A stretch of DNA of 20,978 nt from DHVE2 group archaeon (GCA_015522935.1 WALH01000015.1:1-20978); one strand, 5' to 3'. Numbered from the stretch's first letter, positions 8,901 to 15,344 are shown. Numbers and translations are program-made. The notes: generated by a model not told the origin, from the letters alone.

Positions 8901-9013
8901 ATTACGTAATGCGAGAGACGCAGAGCATCTCACTGAATTTGAACAAGGAAATCGATGGAAAGGAGTGGAACATAGAGGGAATGAAACTGAAAATACGAAT
9001 TGAGCCCACTTGA
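5942..9013 (+). CDS. ileS: isoleucyl-tRNA synthetase
   Basis: Class I aminoacyl-tRNA synthetase of 1023 residues that charges tRNA-Ile. Seen: HIGH motif (PHIGHAL, H53-H56), the isoleucine-pocket segment GWDCHGLPVE, zinc-type cysteine pairs CPRCGTP (C181, C184), CWRCGTP (C384, C387) and CPICGKE (C497, C500), the CP1 editing domain with WTTTPWTLPSN and GTGIVHIAPAFGEDD, the ALDQTRGWFY block, and KMSKSKGN (K587-S591). The C-terminal extension with a long tail is of the archaeal/eukaryotic kind. The start ATG 5942 is 26 nt after a strong TATA box; the frame is open for 17 codons upstream, but those codons contain the TATA box, so they are not coding. It stands alone, 63 bases after sufB. A T-rich stretch (9013-9030) follows the stop. 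Confidence 0.96.
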   Translation: MEIKRIEDFPVAEEKILKFWEEERIFEKLREKNRGKKRFVFLEGPPTANGMPHIGHALTRAVKDLFLRYKAMNNYEIFPWIAGWDCHGLPVEIEVEKSLGINSKREIEKFGIEKFNKLCKENVFKYRDEWIKMSKRIGFWIDYDNAYVTMKDYYIESVWWALKKIYDKGLLVKDYKVVPYCPRCGTPLSSHEVAQGYRIVKDPSVYVKFKVKDEDSYFLVWTTTPWTLPSNLLLAVGKDIDYVLVEYEGERYYVAKDRLNEVVGEAKIVREMKGRELIGKRYERLIPFVPVKFDAFYVTHGDFVSTEEGTGIVHIAPAFGEDDFQLSKREGVPLVKPVNEEGKFTDTPWKGMFVKDADEHIIRWLKENGKLFKKGTVEHSYPHCWRCGTPLLYYALDTWYIKMSELRDELLKNNEKVNWKPEYLKHGRFGNFLEEIKDWALSRNRYWGTPLPVWVCPEGHIYMPESKEDLLKHADPDSIPEHFELHRPYVDHLHIKCPICGKEMKREPYLIDVWFDSGSAFFSQFHYPYENQEKFKNAYPVDFITEALDQTRGWFYTLMAISTAVFNDAPYRNVLTLGLILDEDGEKMSKSKGNAVDPMEIMNKVGADAVRFYLYSMPVWKSRRFSERLVREYMQKTIYTLWNVVVFFKNNAKLDGYKGEIYKIKSELDQWLISRLNTTICEVRKNLDSFEVHKATKAIERLIDELSNWYLRRSRGRFWREEMTEDKRSAYTALYLTLKNMALLIAPFTPYLAEIIYRETFGTKKSVHLEDYPTYDPSLIDEKLEEEMNVAIKIAEAGRRARQLANIKLRQPLRKMVVSCEEKYAKIVEKFRDVLMNEVNVKEIEIGSTKGLSETQIKINYRVLGPKLKGDLKKVVAEIQRMNPKEVVDKLKRGNLEILGHKLSEEDINVFEKPAENIRAEEVEGLPISVYLDTKIDEELRYEGLAREVVRRIQSMRKDLNLRYDQKIITSYTGDEEIVKAIEKHCDYVMRETQSISLNLNKEIDGKEWNIEGMKLKIRIEPT

Positions 9014-9030
9014 TTTTTCTGATTTTATAG
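9013..9030 (+). terminator. T-rich terminator region after ileS
   Basis: The stop codon of ileS is followed at once by two T runs (GATTTTTCTGATTTTATAG). Archaeal RNA polymerase terminates at such U-rich tracts without needing a hairpin. Confidence 0.4.
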
Positions 9031-9050
9031 ACAACTCCAACAGGTTCCTT

Positions 9051-9120
9051 TAAGCCCCTTTAAAAAAGGTGCTTTATCCCTAAATATAGTAGTCTTTAGC
9101 CCCTTTAAAAAAGGTTCCAT
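9051..9120 (-). repeat. two direct copies of an 18-bp T6 terminator-like element behind tRNA-Leu
   Basis: An identical 18-bp sequence occurs at 9053-9070 and 9098-9115 (45-bp period). Read on the minus strand each copy is ACCTTTTTTAAAGGGGCT: a T6 run inside a small inverted repeat (CCTTT/AAAGG). They lie 27-90 bases beyond the 3' end of the tRNA in its direction of transcription, so tandem termination of the tRNA transcript is the simplest reading. Being T-rich only on the minus strand, they do not obviously serve ileS. Confidence 0.6.
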
Positions 9121-9141
9121 AGTCCTCCTGAAAGAGGTTAG

Positions 9142-9226
9142 TGCGGAGGGCCGGATTCGAACCGGCGAACCCCTACGGGACCAGACCCTGAATCTGGCAC
9201 CTTTGACCTGGCTCGGTAACCCCCGC
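9142..9226 (-). tRNA. tRNA-Leu (anticodon CAG)
   Basis: Read on the minus strand, the 85-nt sequence folds as a type II tRNA: acceptor stem GCGGGGG with CCTCCGC (one G-U pair) and discriminator A; D arm ACC...GGT; anticodon stem CCAGA/TCTGG with loop TTCAGGG, giving anticodon CAG for leucine codon CUG; a long variable arm with CCC/GGG stem; and a perfect T arm GCCGG-TTCGAAT-CCGGC. CCA is not encoded (CTA follows the discriminator). No intron is present in the anticodon loop. It sits alone between ileS and a plus-strand gene, with a TATA box upstream and repeated T6 elements downstream. Confidence 0.96.
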
Positions 9227-9252
9227 GTTCTGCGGGTTGATTATTATATGCA

Positions 9253-9261
9253 TATATTTAA
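9253..9261 (-). promoter_or_regulatory. TATA box for tRNA-Leu
   Basis: TTAAATATA on the minus strand is centred about 31 nt before the mature tRNA 5' end. With initiation about 25 nt after the box the primary transcript would carry only a short 5' leader. An overlapping 12-bp palindrome (TATATGCATATA, 9245-9256) is part of the same AT-rich region. Confidence 0.6.
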
Positions 9262-9323
9262 CACTCTCGGTTAAGCAAAAATTTCATATCCTATGAAAAA
9301 TATACCCTCTTGGAGGTATGAAT

Positions 9324-10109
9324 ATGAGTGCGGATATTGGAGATCTCAGCATGCTGGATCAGGTACAGGCGATTTTAGCCAAAGTTAAGAAAGAGGCCGC
9401 TGAACTTCAGCAGAAGAAAAAGGATATCGAAGAAAGAGAAGCTGCCATCAAGGAGAAGGAGGATAAGCTTACAGAAAGGGAGAAGAAAGTTGAGGAGAAG
9501 GAAAATCTCCTTGAAAAGAAGAGTGCGGAACTGGAAGAGTATGCAAATAAACTTGAAGAAAGTAAAAAAGAGGTGGATGCAAAGATTGCAGAGGTTCAGA
9601 AGAGAATTGATGCTCTTACCACGGCGGAACAAACCATAAAGGAATATGAAGATAAAATTAAAGGTCTTAAAGATATGATGGAGCAGAAGATGAGTTCTCT
9701 GAAGGATTTTGAAGATCATGCCAAAAAAGTTATTGATGATTTGATTGCAAAGGAGAAAGAGGTGATAGAGAAAGGTTTAGATGTATCAAAACTTCAGGAA
9801 TCTCTCTCGGATCTCAAGGAAAAAATGTATCAGACTATTCAGGCTCTTTCAGGTGAGATAGCTGTTAAACCCGCAGAGACCAAGTCGGAAGCTACTGAGG
9901 CCGCACCCGCAGCTGAAGTACCTACAGAGAAGAAGGAAGAAGAAAAGCCTGAAGCAAAGGCAGAAGAGGAAAAACCGCCATATGAGATTGTAGTTGTAGA
10001 TGGCGAGGAATTTATAAAATGTCCACAGTGTGGAACATTGAACTCAAAGGATGCTATAATGTGCTACAATTGCGGTTATGTATTCAAGCCTGAAGAACTT
10101 GGTGAGTAA
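9324..10109 (+). CDS. coiled-coil protein with C-terminal zinc ribbon, function unknown
   Basis: A 261-residue protein I cannot assign. Residues about 10-150 are a highly charged Lys/Glu heptad-type coiled coil (for example KEKEDKLTEREKKVEEKEN), followed by a second helical stretch, a low-complexity Ala/Pro/Glu/Lys linker at about 180-215, and a compact zinc ribbon with C233-x2-C236-x10-C247-x2-C250 (KCPQCG ... MCYNCGY). No signal peptide or membrane segment, so it should be cytoplasmic. Start: GGAGGT lies directly against the ATG at 9318, so the ATG six bases later (9324) has the correct spacing. It is monocistronic, divergent from tRNA-Leu and convergent with the pps operon. The architecture suggests an oligomeric rod presenting a metal-binding tip, perhaps a nucleic-acid or protein adaptor; this is inference only. 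Confidence 0.8.
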   Translation: MSADIGDLSMLDQVQAILAKVKKEAAELQQKKKDIEEREAAIKEKEDKLTEREKKVEEKENLLEKKSAELEEYANKLEESKKEVDAKIAEVQKRIDALTTAEQTIKEYEDKIKGLKDMMEQKMSSLKDFEDHAKKVIDDLIAKEKEVIEKGLDVSKLQESLSDLKEKMYQTIQALSGEIAVKPAETKSEATEAAPAAEVPTEKKEEEKPEAKAEEEKPPYEIVVVDGEEFIKCPQCGTLNSKDAIMCYNCGYVFKPEELGE

Positions 10110-10133
10110 TTAATTTTTTATTCTTCTTTTTTC
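10110..10133 (+). terminator. T-rich terminator after the coiled-coil gene
   Basis: Immediately after the TAA stop the plus strand has T6, then TTCTTCTTTTTTC. Consistent with archaeal intrinsic termination at U tracts between two convergent genes. Confidence 0.5.
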
Positions 10134-10186
10134 TATGAAAGTTCTGATTGACATGGGTATTTGGATTATAGGAACTAATATAGCAA

Positions 10187-10936
10187 TTACCACTTATCTT
10201 GTGGCAAGGTTGCAAGAAGGCTAAGTCTTTGATTTATGTGTTTTAGTGCATCTTTAAGTACTTTTTCGTTATTGTAACGAGATAGAATCTCTCTTGCTGC
10301 ATTTTCACTCACATCCACAAATCTCATCATATTTTTTAGAACTCTAGTTAGCTCATCTACAATTGTTATGTTTGCGGTTCTGGCAGATCTTGATAGGGGG
10401 TTGAGGTCGATGGTAACCACTTTCTTGCCCATGTTCCTAAGGGCACGTGTCCTATCCCCGTCTTCCAAAGGCACTAAAACCAGGTCTGCAGAATATATCC
10501 CCTCCTTCGTGCACAAAGCACGAGCATGGTCTAATCCCAGTATTCTTGCATTCGGCCTGTCTCCAAGAACATTTACTCCCCGATTTTTAAATTCTTTCAC
10601 TATTTTTCTTATTCTCTCCCCCGTTCGGTAGAAGAGGTTAATCTCAATTTTCATATTGAATGCGTCGGCTACTTTAATTACATCATCAATTGCTAGGGCT
10701 ACCACATTTCCATTCACGGAAAACACGGGATTTTTTGATAATTTAATAGCAGCTACAGCCACTTTAGTGGCTTCAATGGCGAACTCTTCCGATTTTTCGC
10801 CGATGAGATAATCGAAGGTCTCACCACGGCCATGGGCTATTAAACCTGCATAGGTAACTATTCCCCTTTTAAACCCATCGATGATCTTTTCCCTCTTCAT
10901 AAGAGATTCATATCGTGGATGGCTTTTTGGTATCAT
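10187..10936 (-). CDS. 4-phosphopantoate--beta-alanine ligase (phosphopantothenate synthetase)
   Basis: Archaea-specific ATP-dependent ligase of coenzyme A synthesis (COG1701/DUF137 family), joining 4-phosphopantoate with beta-alanine to give 4'-phosphopantothenate; it replaces bacterial PanC/CoaA order. Seen in the 249-residue protein: the diagnostic N-terminus IPKSHPRYESLMKRE, GLIAHGRGETFDYLIGE, and a central DRPNARILGLDHARALCTKEGIYSADLVLVPLEDGDR followed by TIDLNPLSRSART, all as I recall them from this family. Length is the family norm (about 250-260). It is the last gene of the rpsO-recJ-like operon, 11 bases after the nuclease gene; no clear ribosome binding site, so reinitiation from the upstream gene is likely. 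It meets the coiled-coil gene tail to tail. Confidence 0.9.
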   Translation of the reverse strand: MIPKSHPRYESLMKREKIIDGFKRGIVTYAGLIAHGRGETFDYLIGEKSEEFAIEATKVAVAAIKLSKNPVFSVNGNVVALAIDDVIKVADAFNMKIEINLFYRTGERIRKIVKEFKNRGVNVLGDRPNARILGLDHARALCTKEGIYSADLVLVPLEDGDRTRALRNMGKKVVTIDLNPLSRSARTANITIVDELTRVLKNMMRFVDVSENAAREILSRYNNEKVLKDALKHINQRLSLLATLPQDKW

Positions 10937-10947
10937 AATTACACAAA

Positions 10948-12219
10948 TTATTTCTCAGTTAAACTTTTTTCTATTTCTTCGTTGAGTCTGTTTAAAAACT
11001 TCTTCTCCATGTCCACAGGCACTGTGGCTCCGGCTGCAACGCTGTGTCCACCACCATTTCCACCTAATTCAGATGCTATCTTTGCAAGTATTTTGCCTAA
11101 ATTTAACTTATTTGCAAGGTTTTTATGAATTCTGGCGGATATGCTTATCTCCCTTCCTAAATGAAGACCCACCGTAACTTTCATTGGATCCAGCAGATAC
11201 ATGCTTCCTATTGTAGATAGGGTACTTACCATATATGGGTCCTCTGAATAGAAATACTGGATGTACTTTGTTTCGAAAATATTTTCGAGCATCCCGTAAA
11301 GTGCTTTGACCACGTTTCCACGGTATTCTCTTCGCATAACTTCCATCCTTTCAAAATCCTCTCTGCATCCTAAGATATAACCCAAAGCTACACTTTGATT
11401 ATCAGTTCTGCAAGCTGAGTCTATCAACTCTGTGAGATAACGTATACTCATTCCATCCACTTTGAAATCCATCGCCGATATAAATTTTCCTGCATCCGGA
11501 ACCTTACTGTTTCTAAGGAGATTTAAAGCGAGATAGGAACCAAGTTTGGTCTTTTCCTCATCCGTAAGCTTATCCACAGTTTCTGTGGATCTTATTTTTA
11601 GTTTTTGCAGGATTTCCTGTATACGATCTCTTCTGCCACTTATACCTACAAAAAATGGCTCAATTGAATAAAGCAAAGCCTCCAATACCGTTCCATATAA
11701 TGGAAGAACTCTCTCTTCTCTTATGGAAAGTTTATTCATTACTTCCCTGTTGAGCCCCGCAATTTTCTGCTTATCACCCATTACCCCAGCAAGAAAGAAT
11801 TTTGCGTATTTTCTCTCTCCGACAATTAGATAAGACAGAGTTGAGGCACATGCTTCATACGAACCATCATATCCAAAAAGATGTGCATTTATGTGAATTA
11901 TACCCTTTTTCCCTTTAATCCCATTGAGAGGCTGATGATGATCCACTATGAGGATCTTTCCATTCAAATGTGGTATCAGAGCTGAGCCCATATCGGTCAG
12001 AATCACCCTTTCCTCTTTCTTGGCTATTTCTATAATACTGTTCTTATCAACATTCCTGAAGAATGAAATGTGGAATCTCTTTCCCTTCTTCTGGAGATAA
12101 CCAGCTATAATCCCTGCAGAGCAAACACCATCCACATCGTAGTGAGTCAAAATTCTGTATTCCTCACCTTCATCCAAGAACTCTCTGGCTTTTTCAATGC
12201 CCTCTTGAAGTGAGAACAT
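10948..12219 (-). CDS. recJ: DHH-family phosphoesterase, archaeal RecJ-like (GAN-type) nuclease
   Basis: A 423-residue DHH/DHHA1 protein related to RecJ single-strand exonuclease; archaeal members include the GINS-associated nuclease (GAN) of the replisome and RNA-directed RecJ-like enzymes. Seen: motif I variant THYDVDG (H26, D28, D30), LTDMG with D76, the DHH signature VDHHQP (D93, H94, H95), a further catalytic-domain segment GVMGD near residue 145, and the C-terminal DHHA1 glycine motif GGNGGGHSVAAGAT at about 386-399 that binds the nucleic-acid end. All metal ligands appear intact, so it should be active. ATG 12219 overlaps the rpsO stop by one base (TAATG), with GGTGAG upstream. The rpsO-recJ neighbourhood is widespread in euryarchaea. 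DNA versus RNA substrate cannot be read from sequence. Confidence 0.87.
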   Translation of the reverse strand: MFSLQEGIEKAREFLDEGEEYRILTHYDVDGVCSAGIIAGYLQKKGKRFHISFFRNVDKNSIIEIAKKEERVILTDMGSALIPHLNGKILIVDHHQPLNGIKGKKGIIHINAHLFGYDGSYEACASTLSYLIVGERKYAKFFLAGVMGDKQKIAGLNREVMNKLSIREERVLPLYGTVLEALLYSIEPFFVGISGRRDRIQEILQKLKIRSTETVDKLTDEEKTKLGSYLALNLLRNSKVPDAGKFISAMDFKVDGMSIRYLTELIDSACRTDNQSVALGYILGCREDFERMEVMRREYRGNVVKALYGMLENIFETKYIQYFYSEDPYMVSTLSTIGSMYLLDPMKVTVGLHLGREISISARIHKNLANKLNLGKILAKIASELGGNGGGHSVAAGATVPVDMEKKFLNRLNEEIEKSLTEK

Positions 12220-12674
12220 TACCTCACCAGGAGCTCTGCCTCCTTTATGTCATATTTCCATTCCGGAGGTAATTTGCCCACTGTTTTGTAGTAATCTGCA
12301 AGTCTTCTTATCTTCGCCTCCACTAATTGAAGACCACGCCTGTTACCCAAATCTTTGGGGTGATTCTGAAGATGATTATTGAGCCTCACAGCTCTTCTCA
12401 TGAGGGCCATTAAATCTTCAGGAATCGCAGGAGCTACATTATTATCTTTCAAAATTTTCCCTATACTCTTTCCCGTGATAAGCTTAACATCGGGTACACC
12501 ATATGAATCCCGTAAAATAGTGCCTATCATAGCTTGGGTGCGCCCCTCCTTTGCAAGTTCTAATACTTTTTGAATTACTTCCTCCTCACTCATATCAACC
12601 CATTCGGGTTTTTCGGTTCGAAATGGTTTACGTGAAGCTGAACTTCCTTTTCTTCTTGCATGAATCCTTCCCAT
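12219..12674 (-). CDS. rpsO: 30S ribosomal protein uS15 (S15)
   Basis: Archaeal/eukaryotic-length uS15 of 151 residues. The N-terminal extension MGRIHARRKGSSASRKP with PEWVDMSEEEV is typical of archaeal S15; the core has VPDVKLITGKSIGKIL, then the 16S-binding helices with LNNHLQNHPKDLGNRRGLQLVEAKIRRL, and the tail KLPPEWKYDIKEAELLVR. It binds helices 20-22 of 16S rRNA early in small-subunit assembly. Start ATG 12674 has GGTGAT with GGTG 7 nt upstream; a TATA-like TTTATTA (about 12695-12703 on the minus strand) precedes it. First gene of a three-gene operon with the RecJ-like nuclease and the CoA-pathway ligase. Confidence 0.96.
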   Translation of the reverse strand: MGRIHARRKGSSASRKPFRTEKPEWVDMSEEEVIQKVLELAKEGRTQAMIGTILRDSYGVPDVKLITGKSIGKILKDNNVAPAIPEDLMALMRRAVRLNNHLQNHPKDLGNRRGLQLVEAKIRRLADYYKTVGKLPPEWKYDIKEAELLVR

Positions 12675-12710
12675 TTACTATCACCTACGGCGTTTAATAA
12701 AACAAGATAC

Positions 12711-13283
12711 TTAAACCTTACCCTTTTTTTTGTAGAAGTATAAACTCTCCACCATATTTAAAAGTTCTTCAACCTGTTTGTGATATTCTTCAAGTGTACC
12801 TGTGTTGAGTATCATATAATCTGCTCTGGCAAAAACCTTGCCAAGTCCCCAGTTAAGTTCTCTTTCTTCCCGCTCCACAAATTCTTTCCAGTTCTTCACA
12901 TCATCACTTCTTCTTCTCTTCAGTATTCTTTCATATCTGATCCTCTGGGGCGCAAATATCCCCACAAGAACAACATTCTTCAGGTTCTTTTTGTAAATCT
13001 CCACTTCCTCCTCACATCTTATTCCGTCCACAACAATTTTATCTCCACACATCTTTTTGATCCTTTCCACTGTTCTCTTCGCCCATATATCCACACCATG
13101 TTTGCTCCTCTCGTTGCCGGCTATCTTACCCACTATTTCGTTCTTCAATGGATAGCCAAGAGATTGAACATAATCACGAACCACGTCTCCCATTCTCACA
13201 ATTGTATAATCCCTCTTCTTTGCTACCTGCACAAACTCCTCCTTGCCTGCGCCAGGCATACCCACTAAAAGAATCACAAGCAC
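12711..13283 (-). CDS. UPF0200-family P-loop nucleotide kinase
   Basis: A 190-residue P-loop protein resembling small nucleotide kinases, in particular the archaeal UPF0200 group. Seen: LLVGMPGAGKEEF (Walker A, residues 8-14), a lid-and-base-binding pattern with RMGDVVRDYV, KIVVDGIRCEEEVEIY (Walker B-like DG-IR segment common to dephospho-CoA and adenylate kinases), RYERILKRRRSDD and the terminal ADYMILNTGTLEE. The reaction is not established for this group to my knowledge; a phosphotransfer on a nucleotide or coenzyme is likely. The start is GTG 13283, 24 nt after a TATA box and without a ribosome binding site. It lies 35 bases after nnr on the same strand but has its own promoter. A second GTG two codons later is an alternative start. 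Confidence 0.75.
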   Translation of the reverse strand: MLVILLVGMPGAGKEEFVQVAKKRDYTIVRMGDVVRDYVQSLGYPLKNEIVGKIAGNERSKHGVDIWAKRTVERIKKMCGDKIVVDGIRCEEEVEIYKKNLKNVVLVGIFAPQRIRYERILKRRRSDDVKNWKEFVEREERELNWGLGKVFARADYMILNTGTLEEYHKQVEELLNMVESLYFYKKKGKV

Positions 13284-13302
13284 GAAGGTAAATGGATTTA
13301 TC

Positions 13303-13311
13303 TATTTAATA
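13303..13311 (-). promoter_or_regulatory. TATA box for the UPF0200 kinase gene
   Basis: TATTAAATA on the minus strand is centred 24 nt before GTG 13283, consistent with leaderless transcription from within the short gap after nnr. Confidence 0.5.
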
Positions 13312-13318
13312 ATGGCCC

Positions 13319-14893
13319 TCATATTACCCTGATCTCGTATTTTTCTCTTACTGAGCCGAAATCCTCCCTTATCATTTTCATCGCTTCGGGCAATTCATTC
13401 ATTATGCTTCTTGCCGTGATTCCATCTTCCCCGTATTTCTTTGCCGCTATATCCCCAGCGAAGCCATGAATAAACACACCCATTCTGACTGCATCTTCAA
13501 ATTTCAATCCCAGCCCATACATTGCCGCTATGGTTCCTGTGAGAACATCTCCACTTCCCGCTGTGGCCATTCCTGAATTCCCACTTAGATTTATATAAAC
13601 ATTACCATTTGGCATGGCAATCTGCGTATGTGCACCCTTGAGAACAACTATAACGTTGAAATCCTTAGCGAAATTCCTTGCCATTTCTATCCTATTTTTC
13701 AAAATTTCCTTCACGCTGTATCCTGTCAATCTTGCCATCTCACCGGGATGCGGAGTCAATACCGTTTTTTCCCTTCTTTCTTTCAGGACTTCCACATTTT
13801 TGGATAATGCTGTTAAGCCATCTCCATCCACCAAAAGAGGTTTATTAATCTGAGGTATAAGGTCAAGCATGAGTTTCTGAGTTCTCTCATTTAGCGAAGT
13901 GCCGGGCCCGATGACTACAAAATCCACGTTTTCCGAAATTTTTAGTATTTCATCCTTTGCAATGTAACTTATGCTTCCATCCTCCGTTTCGGGAAGGGGA
14001 TGAAAAACGATTTCACGACCTTCAGAGCCTATGAATGGCACAACGGATTTAGCAGTTGCAAGACGAGAATAGCCTCCACCAGCCTTTAAGAATGACAGGG
14101 CAGAAAAGAATGGTGCACCATAGTATTTTTTGGCCCCTGCAATGAAGAGCGTGTCTCCGAAAGTTCCTTTATGACCATCCTTCTTCCTAGGGGGAATAGG
14201 AATGGGATCGTTGGTCATGATATTTATCTCATCCACATCGTAATTTTCAGGCGGGAATGATATGTGTGATACGTACAGTTTTCCGCAGCTTTCAAATCCC
14301 GGGTACAGGATATTTCCAATTTTTGGTAATCCAAATGTGACCGTGTAATCTGCCTTAACAGCAGAGCCCATTATCTCCCCTGTATTTCCATTCACTCCAG
14401 AGGGTATATCCACCGAGAAAATCAATTTCGAAGATTCGTTTATTATCCTTATTGCTTCCTCGTATTTGCCTGACACATTGCGGGAGATTCCAGTTCCTAA
14501 AATACCGTCTATTATTGCGTCTGCAGCTTCCACAGACGCCCTAACTAACGCGTTATCACCCATGAATATTTCAATATCCATTCCAATTTTATCGGCTATT
14601 TCGTAATTTATTCTTGCCCCTCCTTTATATTTGGATGGATCTCCCATCAGATAAATTTTAACCTTTGCGCCCGAAGAGTAAAGTTTGCGGGAAAGAGTTA
14701 TGGAATCCCCCCCATTGTTACCGGATCCGGCGAAGGTCACAAATCTTTTTCCTCGAACACTGCCCATAACTTTCAAAATAGCGAAATAAAGAGCATGGGC
14801 TGCATTCTCCATAAGTATTTCATCTTTTATTCCGTATCTCTCTACAGCATTCCTATCCAATTGACGCATCTGCTCAACCGTGCTTATCCTCAT
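13319..14893 (-). CDS. nnr: bifunctional NAD(P)H-hydrate epimerase / ADP-dependent NAD(P)H-hydrate dehydratase
   Basis: Repairs damaged, hydrated NADH and NADPH: the N-terminal YjeF domain epimerises R- and S-NAD(P)HX, the C-terminal ribokinase-fold domain dehydrates S-NAD(P)HX using ADP. Seen in 524 residues: QMRQLDRNAVERYGI, GSGNNGGDSITLSRKL (GNNGGD at 58-63), DAIIDGILGTG and VDIPSGVNGNTGE in domain one; GTFGDTLFIAGAKKYYGA, VIGPGTSLN, LVDGDGLTAL, LTPHPGEMARL and the nucleotide-site GNSGMATAGSGDVLTG (about 438-453) in domain two. Both active sites look intact. The start ATG 14893 has GGTGAT with GGTG 6 nt upstream and follows the stop of the NifX-like gene by one base, so the two are one transcription unit. 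Hydration of NAD(P)H is faster in heat and acid, which fits a thermophilic host. Confidence 0.95.
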   Translation of the reverse strand: MRISTVEQMRQLDRNAVERYGIKDEILMENAAHALYFAILKVMGSVRGKRFVTFAGSGNNGGDSITLSRKLYSSGAKVKIYLMGDPSKYKGGARINYEIADKIGMDIEIFMGDNALVRASVEAADAIIDGILGTGISRNVSGKYEEAIRIINESSKLIFSVDIPSGVNGNTGEIMGSAVKADYTVTFGLPKIGNILYPGFESCGKLYVSHISFPPENYDVDEINIMTNDPIPIPPRKKDGHKGTFGDTLFIAGAKKYYGAPFFSALSFLKAGGGYSRLATAKSVVPFIGSEGREIVFHPLPETEDGSISYIAKDEILKISENVDFVVIGPGTSLNERTQKLMLDLIPQINKPLLVDGDGLTALSKNVEVLKERREKTVLTPHPGEMARLTGYSVKEILKNRIEMARNFAKDFNVIVVLKGAHTQIAMPNGNVYINLSGNSGMATAGSGDVLTGTIAAMYGLGLKFEDAVRMGVFIHGFAGDIAAKKYGEDGITARSIMNELPEAMKMIREDFGSVREKYEIRVI

Positions 14894-14894
14894 A

Positions 14895-15302
14895 TTAATC
14901 ACCAAGAGAGGACATGGTATCTGAAAAGTTAATCCTTTCGATGTCTTCTTTTATGTATTTTCTATCTTTTAAATATTGTAAAAGATTTTTCATTGCCCTA
15001 TTAAAATTTTTTGTTTTTGTGAAGAAAACCTCTTTGCGTGTATTCTCCTTTATTCTCAGAAAATTTGGACCCATCCTGTATGCGGCGAGAAGATCCACAT
15101 CCTGCAAATAAGCCATCACCGCGCGGAATTTGTTCACATCGCCATGTTCATTTTCATCCATATCCTTTGCCTGATTATCCCTTTTTTCAATAATTTTTAC
15201 CTCGCCGGATGGCGTAATTTCATAAATAGCGAAAAAATTTGAATCGCCATAGTGACCATCGAAGAGCTCATGATCGTTTTCCATGCCGAATGCTACCTTC
15301 AT
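14895..15302 (-). CDS. NifX/NifB-type (dinitrogenase FeMo-cofactor biosynthesis domain) protein, divergent
   Basis: A 135-residue protein that looks like the NifX/NafY/NifB C-terminal fold. Seen: start MKVAFGMENDHELFDGHYGDSNFFAIYEI (the family's AVA..... HFG-like first strand and loop, with GHYGDS in place of the usual HFGxA), VKIIEKRDNQA, then DVDLLAAYRMGPNFLRIKENTRKEVFFTKT, which matches the family's later strand-turn (usually GMGPRA...L...GI.V). It lacks cysteines entirely, so no Cys-bound cluster. Function in non-nitrogen-fixing archaea is unknown; a metal-cluster carrier or sensor is inferred. Start ATG 15302 is chosen because GGTGAT lies with GGTG 6 nt upstream; two earlier ATGs (15314, 15308) overlap that site. 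The stop lies one base before nnr. An inverted repeat stands between its TATA box and start. Confidence 0.72.
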   Translation of the reverse strand: MKVAFGMENDHELFDGHYGDSNFFAIYEITPSGEVKIIEKRDNQAKDMDENEHGDVNKFRAVMAYLQDVDLLAAYRMGPNFLRIKENTRKEVFFTKTKNFNRAMKNLLQYLKDRKYIKEDIERINFSDTMSSLGD

Positions 15303-15313
15303 TTTCATCACCA

Positions 15314-15329
15314 TTTAGGCCTGCCTAAA
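15314..15329. promoter_or_regulatory. palindromic operator candidate (DtxR-like half-sites)
   Basis: TTTAGGC-CT-GCCTAAA is a 7-bp perfect inverted repeat with a 2-bp spacer. It begins 12 bases upstream of the NifX-like start codon and lies between the TATA box (15336-15344) and the start, covering the predicted transcription start. The half-site TTAGGC recalls metal-dependent DtxR/IdeR-family operators. Too short and without a T tract in either direction to be a convincing terminator. Confidence 0.55.
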
Positions 15330-15335
15330 ACAATT

Positions 15336-15344
15336 AATTATAAA
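15336..15344 (-). promoter_or_regulatory. TATA box for the nifX-like/nnr operon
   Basis: TTTATAATT on the minus strand is centred about 38 nt before ATG 15302, placing the transcription start near 15315 and leaving a leader just long enough for the GGTGAT ribosome binding site. Confidence 0.5.

Noticed and set aside
9245..9256. Palindrome TATATGCATATA between tRNA-Leu and the coiled-coil gene, considered as an operator.
   Set aside because: It is embedded in an AT-rich divergent promoter and overlaps the tRNA TATA box; simple AT palindromes are expected there.
10135..10224. A 29-codon frame encoding a hydrophobic peptide (MKVLIDMGIWIIGTNI...) after the coiled-coil gene.
   Set aside because: It follows directly on a T-rich terminator, has no ribosome binding site, and its 3' part overlaps the end of the opposite-strand phosphopantothenate ligase gene. 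Too short to tell from chance.
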